NCBI GenBank assembly: GCA_902491415.1
Contig: CABUHP010000052.1
Span: forward strand, 1-9,205
Direction: 5' to 3'
Length of the DNA stretch: 9,205 nucleotides
Origin: an uncultured Collinsella sp.
GTDB taxonomy: Bacteria > Actinomycetota > Coriobacteriia > Coriobacteriales > Coriobacteriaceae
Numbering within the stretch: position 1 is the stretch's first letter; every line of letters begins with the position of its first letter. Positions 6,012-9,205 of the stretch are shown piece after piece. Both the position numbers and the translations under genes were made by a program. The notes under the pieces are model-generated. The model ran no database searches. It saw only the letters and a list, made by a program, of their open reading frames with translations, and had not been told where the DNA came from.

Positions 6012-7502
6012 ATGCAGAACGAGAAATGCAGCAATAAAACCTTACGCGTATGCGGAGCCGGCGGCGTGAGGAAGAACAAGGGCAAATGGCAGGCTGTCGT
6101 GACGGTGGCCGACGAGATGACCGGGAAGAAGGTCCAGAGGACCAGGAACACCCGCGTGCCCTGCCTGAAGCAGAGCGCGCGGGGAAAGGCGGCGGCGATG
6201 CGCGTCCTCGCGGAATTCAGGTCGGAGGTCGAGCTGGAACTCGCCGAGGCCGAGGAGGTGAGGGCCGCTATCGGCGCCGGGCTTCCCGCCGAACAGCGGG
6301 ATGACTACGCCGCGCTGCCGCTTTCCGAGGCGCTCGAGAAGTTCATCGACTTCTGCCTGGAGATGAACAGGATCACCCCGACGACCCGCGACGACTACCA
6401 CTACAGCGCCCTGCACATCGAGCGAGACGAGCTGGGTCTGGTCCCCGTGAACGAGGTGACGACCGACGACGTCAACGCGTGGTCGAGGCGCAGGATCGCC
6501 CTGGGCACGGCGCCGGACACGCTCAACAAGTCATTCAAGCTCGGCAAGCGGCTCTACGCCGTCCTGCTGAAGCGCAGCAACGACACGATCGGGAGGAACC
6601 CGTTCGACGGCGCCCTCGCGCCCAGGGTCATCGCCAGGCCTAGGAACGCGCTGCGCTCCGACCTCGTGCCGAAGCTCAACTCGGTGACCTCGATGATGCC
6701 GGACTCGACCTTCAGGCGGGCGGTCGTGCTCGCCCTGCACACCGGGATGCGCATCGGCGAGGTCTGCGGCCTGCGCTGGTGTGACGTCGACTTCGAGTCG
6801 GGGCTCATCACGGTCAGGCACTCGGTGGCCTACGTCAAGGACAGGGGCTCCTTCATCAAGGACACCAAGAACCACGACCTGAGGACGATCCCCGTCGACC
6901 CGGTGGGCCTGCTCCCCTTCCTGAAAGAGATCCACGAGATCGATTCGCAGAGGCTCCGGGAGGCATCGGCCCTCGGCCTGCGCGACCTCGCGGACAGCTA
7001 CGTCGTGTCGCGGCCGGACGGCTCCTTCGCCACCACCAGTTACATCCGCAGGGCGTTCAAGACGTTCTCGGAGACCAACGGCCTCATGGGCACCAACGAC
7101 GAGCTGATCACGTTCCACGGCCTGCGCCACACCTTCGCGACGCAGTGGATCCGCCACGGCGGCGACATCAAGGCGCTGCAGTCGATTTTCGGGCACAAGG
7201 ACGCCATGGTCACGCTCAACGTCTACGCCGACATCGAGCCGATGTCCAAGATCCAGAACATGCTGCGCGTGTTGCCGAGCCTGTGGCGAGGCTACCTCGG
7301 CCTGAGGGTGGACCCCGGCCCCATGTTCCAGCAGAAGATCCGCGAGGCGATCGAGACGCTCGAGGCGTTCGGCTACGGCATCTCCGAGCCTGACGACCGC
7401 AACGTCCTCATCCGCGACGTTCAGACGATAAGCCGCCTCTACCCCACCGAGTACGCGGCAGTGCTGGGGGCCATCCCGACCGAGGCGACCGTGGTCGAGT
7501 AG
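6012..7502 (+). CDS. int: Tyrosine recombinase, site-specific integrase
   Basis: This 496-aa integrase likely inserts and excises the element at tRNA-Pro. Residues 15-50 (GGVRKNKGKWQAVVTV) form a short N-terminal arm-binding region, and 98-200 a SAM-like core-binding domain (ALEKFIDFCLEMNRITPTT). The catalytic domain, about 215-410, has the full set: Arg247 in HTGMRIGEVCGLRW, a Lys at 283 or 286 (KDTKNHDLRTIPV), His369-x-x-Arg372 in FHGLRHTFA, His395 in GHKDAM and the nucleophile Tyr405 in NVYADI. About 90 residues follow the tyrosine, more than in many phage integrases; they look helical and have no motif I recognise. AGGAG lies 5 nt before the ATG. The gene uses many AGG codons, unlike the core genes at left. 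It appears intact. Nearest types are actinobacterial and Tn916-like integrases. Confidence 0.95.
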   Translation: MQNEKCSNKTLRVCGAGGVRKNKGKWQAVVTVADEMTGKKVQRTRNTRVPCLKQSARGKAAAMRVLAEFRSEVELELAEAEEVRAAIGAGLPAEQRDDYAALPLSEALEKFIDFCLEMNRITPTTRDDYHYSALHIERDELGLVPVNEVTTDDVNAWSRRRIALGTAPDTLNKSFKLGKRLYAVLLKRSNDTIGRNPFDGALAPRVIARPRNALRSDLVPKLNSVTSMMPDSTFRRAVVLALHTGMRIGEVCGLRWCDVDFESGLITVRHSVAYVKDRGSFIKDTKNHDLRTIPVDPVGLLPFLKEIHEIDSQRLREASALGLRDLADSYVVSRPDGSFATTSYIRRAFKTFSETNGLMGTNDELITFHGLRHTFATQWIRHGGDIKALQSIFGHKDAMVTLNVYADIEPMSKIQNMLRVLPSLWRGYLGLRVDPGPMFQQKIREAIETLEAFGYGISEPDDRNVLIRDVQTISRLYPTEYAAVLGAIPTEATVVE

Positions 7503-7531
7503 AGACTGAGACATGCGCTTTCCCAAATCCG

Positions 7532-7542
7532 TAGCGCAAGTA
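7532..7542 (+). repeat. Putative integrase arm-type site, right copy
   Basis: TAGCGCAAGTA repeats exactly the 11-mer at 5813-5823, and a related TAGCG follows at 7554. The two sites bracket the integrase gene, 30 nt after its stop. Position rather than length makes this notable. Confidence 0.3.
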
Positions 7543-7601
7543 CGGGAATGTGGAATAGCGTTCAGATATATTCTACCCGGTCATCTCGGTGACGCAAATG
7601 C

Positions 7602-7644
7602 GGCACGGGTTTCCGCGAACGCGGATGCCCGTGCCTATCTTTTT
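7602..7644 (+). terminator. Terminator of the integrase gene
   Basis: GGCACGGG (7602-7609) pairs with CCCGTGCC (7628-7635). Inside, CCGCG (7613-7617) and CGCGG (7620-7624) can extend the hairpin. TATCTTTTT follows. It lies about 100 nt after the integrase stop and fits rho-independent termination. Confidence 0.8.
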
Positions 7645-7778
7645 ATGATTGTGAATACGCCTGCGCGAATGTAGATGAAGCCCCGCGGTTCAGGCCGGGG
7701 ATTTTCAGCCGCGCCGCCCGATTTCGAATAAAGGCCTGCAAATGCAGACGGCTTTCGGGGGGCCCGACGGCACCTCTC
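7645..7778. other. Intergenic stretch between convergent genes, with a GC hairpin
   Basis: No protein gene is supported here. GAAGCCCCGCGGTTCAGGCC with the following GGGGATTTT (7678-7704) forms a 5-bp CCCCG/CGGGG stem and recalls the right-end hairpins of IS200/IS605-type elements, but no transposase or tnpB sequence adjoins it. A weak hairpin CTGCA-AA-TGCAG (7736-7747) with an A/T-rich flank could terminate the PH-protein gene on the - strand. Confidence 0.3.
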
Positions 7779-8234
7779 TCAAAAATGGGAGTATGGCCCG
7801 AGGCCGCACCTGTGCCCCAGCTCCGCCACGAGGGCATCGTTGTCGGTCACCGAGACGATGGCGTCGCCGTCGTAGGGCGCCTCGATGTAGACGCGGTCGA
7901 GCGAGTTGGCCGTCGCCGCCCAGAGCGTCCTGGTGCGCCGGACGCCCCGCACGTGGGCGTAGGGTATCACCGAACGCGTCCCAGCGTACACGACGACGAG
8001 GCGGTCGCCGTAGAGCTCGAGGCGGTTGCTGCGGACGGGAAGGGCGGCCAGGGCCACGAGGGCCGGGACGGGCAGCAGCGCGAGCCAGCCCCATAGGAGC
8101 GCGGGACTCGAGCTCAGGAAACACGCGATACACGCCGCGGATAAACCGCCCGCCACAATCACCATGGCCGCTATGAACCACGGGTCTGTCCTGCCGGGGA
8201 ACACCCGCTCCGGCCGCTCGTCCTTCTCACCCAT
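7779..8234 (-). CDS. Small membrane protein with a bacterial PH (YyaB-like) domain
   Basis: The 151-aa protein has a short charged N-terminus (residues 1-18) and two transmembrane helices (about 19-40, WFIAAMVIVAGG onward, and 46-67, ALLWGWLALLPVPALV). It ends in a soluble domain (about 68-143) with the order seen in YyaB-like bacterial PH domains: NRLELYGDRLVVVY, then VIPYAHVRGVRRTR, then NSLDRVYIEA and an acidic DNDALVAELG near the end. In relatives these proteins sit in the membrane with the PH-like fold in the cytosol; their function is unknown. GGGAGGGAGG lies upstream of the ATG. It runs opposite to the integrase and seems to be cargo. Domain recognition is from remembered family patterns. 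Confidence 0.72.
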   Translation of the reverse strand: MGEKDERPERVFPGRTDPWFIAAMVIVAGGLSAACIACFLSSSPALLWGWLALLPVPALVALAALPVRSNRLELYGDRLVVVYAGTRSVIPYAHVRGVRRTRTLWAATANSLDRVYIEAPYDGDAIVSVTDNDALVAELGHRCGLGPYSHF

Positions 8235-8307
8235 TACGGCCTCCCTCCCGACGCCCTCCCTGGCGGAGCGTGGGGCCGGAGAGTGCCTTGAACCCGTCGC
8301 CGACCAT
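8227..8307 (-). CDS. Possible 26-codon leader ORF overlapping the PH-protein start
   Basis: An ATG at 8307 preceded by a G-rich stretch (GGGGGGGCGAG) opens a 26-codon frame (begins MVGDGFKALSGPTLR). It ends at TGA 8227-8229, overlapping codons 2-3 of the PH-protein gene in another frame. The C-terminus is Arg/Gly-rich and low in complexity. It could couple translation to the downstream gene or be chance in GC-rich DNA. Confidence 0.22.
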   Translation of the reverse strand: MVGDGFKALSGPTLRQGGRREGGRNG

Positions 8308-8376
8308 CTCGCCCCCCCGTTCCGTGGGCCTTCTATAGTGGTGTGTACCCCCGACTGTTCGACGGATGTCGTACGA

Positions 8377-8400
8377 TTAAAAGTTTGTCTAACCTTTTAA
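8377..8400. promoter_or_regulatory. AT-rich dyad, possible operator
   Basis: TTAAAAG (8377-8383) and CTTTTAA (8394-8400) flank TTTGTCTAAC. The right half contains CTAACCT, identical to one half-site of DtxR/IdeR-type iron operators; the left half, AGTTTG, is only similar. It lies 140 nt upstream of the PH-protein gene. No regulator gene is visible. The remaining DNA from 8401 to 8493 shows only a 12-bp palindrome TCGATGCATCGA (8470-8481). Confidence 0.35.
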
Positions 8401-8493
8401 GACGGGTGCAGCAAGATCGAGCAGATTGTCCGTGCGAGAGGCTTCCCGCCGCAGCGCCCTGTCTCGGGTTCGATGCATCGACATCCGTCTCAG

Positions 8494-8550
8494 GTGGTAT
8501 CTCCGCTGCGCGGCATTGCAGGGTGCAAAGCCGCGCAGCGGAGATACCAC
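8494..8550. repeat. 57-nt near-perfect hairpin
   Basis: A 21-nt arm (8494-8514, starting GTGGTATCTCCGCTGCG) is inverted perfectly at 8530-8550. The 15-nt centre continues the stem: after one A-A mismatch, TTGCA (8516-8520) pairs with TGCAA (8524-8528) around GGG. No T run follows on either strand, so this is not a usual terminator. It may be a REP-like or miniature transposable repeat, a recombination or transfer site, or the stem of a small RNA. Confidence 0.85.
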
Positions 8551-8588
8551 GGAGTACGCCGAGGCTTTGCTCGCGTGGGCTGAAACAT

Positions 8589-8621
8589 ATTCCCAATCCG
8601 GGAATGCATATATATATATAA
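8589..8621. repeat. Small hairpin followed by an AT dinucleotide tract
   Basis: ATTCCC (8589-8594) pairs with GGGAAT (8600-8605) and is followed two bases later by 13 nt of alternating A and T (8608-8620). The tract is an island of easy melting in GC-rich DNA; it could act as a -10 region or be simple-sequence slippage. Confidence 0.5.
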
Positions 8622-8656
8622 GTGCGATCGTTTTGCCGTAGATGGGAAACCCGTCG

Positions 8657-8703
8657 GCCGGGCGGGACCGGAGAGCCGGGCGGGACCGGAGGGCCGGGCG
8701 GCG
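8657..8703 (+). repeat. 18-bp tandem repeat, about 2.6 copies
   Basis: GCCGGGCGGGACCGGAGA (8657-8674) is repeated with one change at 8675-8692 and begins a third time at 8693. The unit is a multiple of three. One + strand frame through it (open 8584-8733) reads a six-residue repeat, RAGPES then RAGPEG, and stops two bases before the next start candidate. That frame has no start codon I can support, so it may be a remnant of a gene 3' end. Confidence 0.7.
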
Positions 8704-8751
8704 AATGCGAAAGGCCGGATGCAGCCGATGCCCTGAATGAGGTCCCAACAC

Positions 8752-8961
8752 ATGGGAGGGGCAGGTGAATCCATCTCTTTGGCCGCTCCCGAGGGCATGG
8801 ATTTCCCAGCCCTCACCCCCGAGGACATCTTGCAGACGATTCGCAGGTCTCCGAGCGGTAGGTACCTGATGGAGCAGAGGGCCGCGCTGGCGTAGTTGCC
8901 GCACTTCGACGATATGGACGATGACGAGCTCCGCCAATTCGCCGCCCAAGTCAGGCCGTGA
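8752..8961 (+). pseudogene. Small gene interrupted by an in-frame TAG
   Basis: ATG 8752 (GAGG about 9 nt before; an in-frame ATG also at 8737) opens a frame reading MGGAGESISLAAPEG, then MDFPALTPEDILQTIRRSPS and GRYLMEQRAALA. It meets TAG at 8893-8895. The same frame then continues with LPHFDDMDDDELRQFAAQ to TGA at 8959-8961. Both halves have the composition of a folded acidic helical protein and C/G-rich third codon positions, so one 69-residue protein broken by a nonsense mutation is the best reading. Alternatives are a real 47-residue product, a second start downstream, or a sequencing error. I do not recognise the family. Confidence 0.55.
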
Positions 8962-9017
8962 TTTTATAGAATTCAGGGAGGACCGCTGTCACGTTCGCCG
9001 TTTAAGAAGGTGCCGCT

Positions 9018-9179
9018 TTGAAATATCTCGTCGAGGATTTCGATGATCCGGCAGATCCCGTCCAAGACTACGCCGAGGCCAAGCAAATCGTCCGAAAAGA
9101 ACTCGGCTCCCACCCATCGGTGAGACAAGCTGCCACATGGCCATGGAAGCCTCATTTATTTGCGAAGAACATCGGCTAG
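9018..9179 (+). CDS. Small acidic-start hypothetical protein with a TTG start
   Basis: A 53-codon frame begins at TTG 9018, after GAAGG (9006-9010), and ends at TAG 9177-9179. It reads KYLVEDFDDPADPVQDYAEA early and KELGSHPSVRQAATWPWKPH later, with mostly C or G at third positions, which looks coding. An in-frame stop at 9003 excludes a longer N-terminus. The strong purine site AGGGAGG at 8975-8981 has no good start at its proper distance (ACG in this frame), so a damaged start is possible. It follows the interrupted gene on the same strand. Family unknown. The remaining bases to 9205 show nothing. Confidence 0.4.
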   Translation: MKYLVEDFDDPADPVQDYAEAKQIVRKELGSHPSVRQAATWPWKPHLFAKNIG

Positions 9180-9205
9180 CCGCAGGATTGAAATCATCGA
9201 CCGAT

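Larger units (their letters stand above)
5762..9205. mobile_element. tRNA-Pro-integrated genomic island (left part; right end beyond the window)
   Basis: The island starts where tRNA similarity stops. It carries a tyrosine recombinase pointing inward, repeated 11-mers on either side of that gene that could be integrase arm sites, higher GC with frequent AGG arginine codons, and mostly small or decayed genes. No transfer, replication, capsid or portal gene is visible, so it cannot be classed as prophage, conjugative element or satellite from this window. No second copy of the tRNA 3' end is seen before 9205. Confidence 0.75.

Noticed and set aside
6531..7526. 331-codon - strand frame opposite the integrase
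   Set aside because: Antisense frame of a GC-rich gene, rich in Arg, Val, Asp and His, with no domain.
8361..8489. 11-bp inverted repeat GACGGATGTCG / CGACATCCGTC, 107 nt apart
   Set aside because: This length is expected by chance in a GC-rich window, and nothing else links the two sites.
8343..8641. Two overlapping + strand frames of 71-92 codons
   Set aside because: Much of each is encoded by the palindrome, giving mirrored peptide segments; no ribosome site.
8893..8895. TAG read as pyrrolysine or another recoded codon
   Set aside because: No pyl genes or recoding element visible; a nonsense mutation is simpler.
8389..8949. 186-codon - strand frame over the repeats
   Set aside because: It runs through the long hairpin, the AT tract and the tandem repeat and is antisense to more protein-like + strand sequence.
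8973..9155. 60-codon - strand frame at the right edge
   Set aside because: No ribosome site; the + strand frame at 9018-9179 has one and more coding-like third positions. Not fully excluded.
1..9205. CRISPR array, rRNA or complete insertion sequence
   Set aside because: No regularly spaced repeats, rRNA segments or transposase genes were found on either strand.

Overview
The window looks like chromosome of a Coriobacteriia gut actinobacterium, most likely Collinsella or a close relative. This rests on the gene families, the actinobacterial cluster pgsA - FHA protein - FtsR-type MerR regulator, the moderately high GC and the style of the genes. No rRNA or other species marker is present, so the genus is an inference.

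Left part (1-5720), core chromosome. A 5'-truncated DUF1836 regulator gene on the + strand converges on a degV-family gene (- strand), and the two share a bidirectional terminator. Right of these lies a five-gene array, all on the - strand and transcribed from 5425 down to 1607: a CDP-alcohol phosphatidyltransferase (pgsA type), a small FHA protein resembling GarA/OdhI, a MerR regulator resembling FtsR, adenine phosphoribosyltransferase (apt), and a secreted coiled-coil NlpC/P60 cell-wall hydrolase. Gaps are 3-66 nt, a good promoter sits just before pgsA, and a terminator-like hairpin follows the hydrolase. This looks like one operon joining phospholipid synthesis, phosphopeptide signalling, growth or division control, purine salvage and wall remodelling.

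Junction (5673-5830). A tRNA-Pro(GGG) gene on the - strand is present only as its 3' half: anticodon loop, variable region, T arm, acceptor 3' strand and CCA, followed by its own terminator. Similarity to a tRNA stops at the anticodon-loop/stem boundary (5761/5762). This is what one end of a tRNA-integrated element should look like. The intact tRNA would be expected at the far end, beyond 9205.

Right part (5762-9205), accessory DNA. It begins with putative integrase arm sites and a structured leader, then a 496-aa tyrosine recombinase pointing into the element, rich in AGG arginine codons unlike the core genes. A strong terminator follows, then a small membrane protein with a YyaB-like bacterial PH domain on the opposite strand. 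The last kilobase is gene-poor: an AT-rich dyad, a very long near-perfect hairpin (8494-8550), an AT dinucleotide tract, an 18-bp tandem repeat, a small gene broken by an in-frame TAG, and a short plausible gene starting with TTG. No CRISPR array, complete insertion sequence or recognisable defence operon is visible. The element continues past the window, so its cargo is mostly unseen.

Starts were moved from the longest open frames for pgsA (GTG 5425), the FHA gene (ATG 4654) and apt (ATG 3297), because a ribosome binding site lies directly before each internal start.
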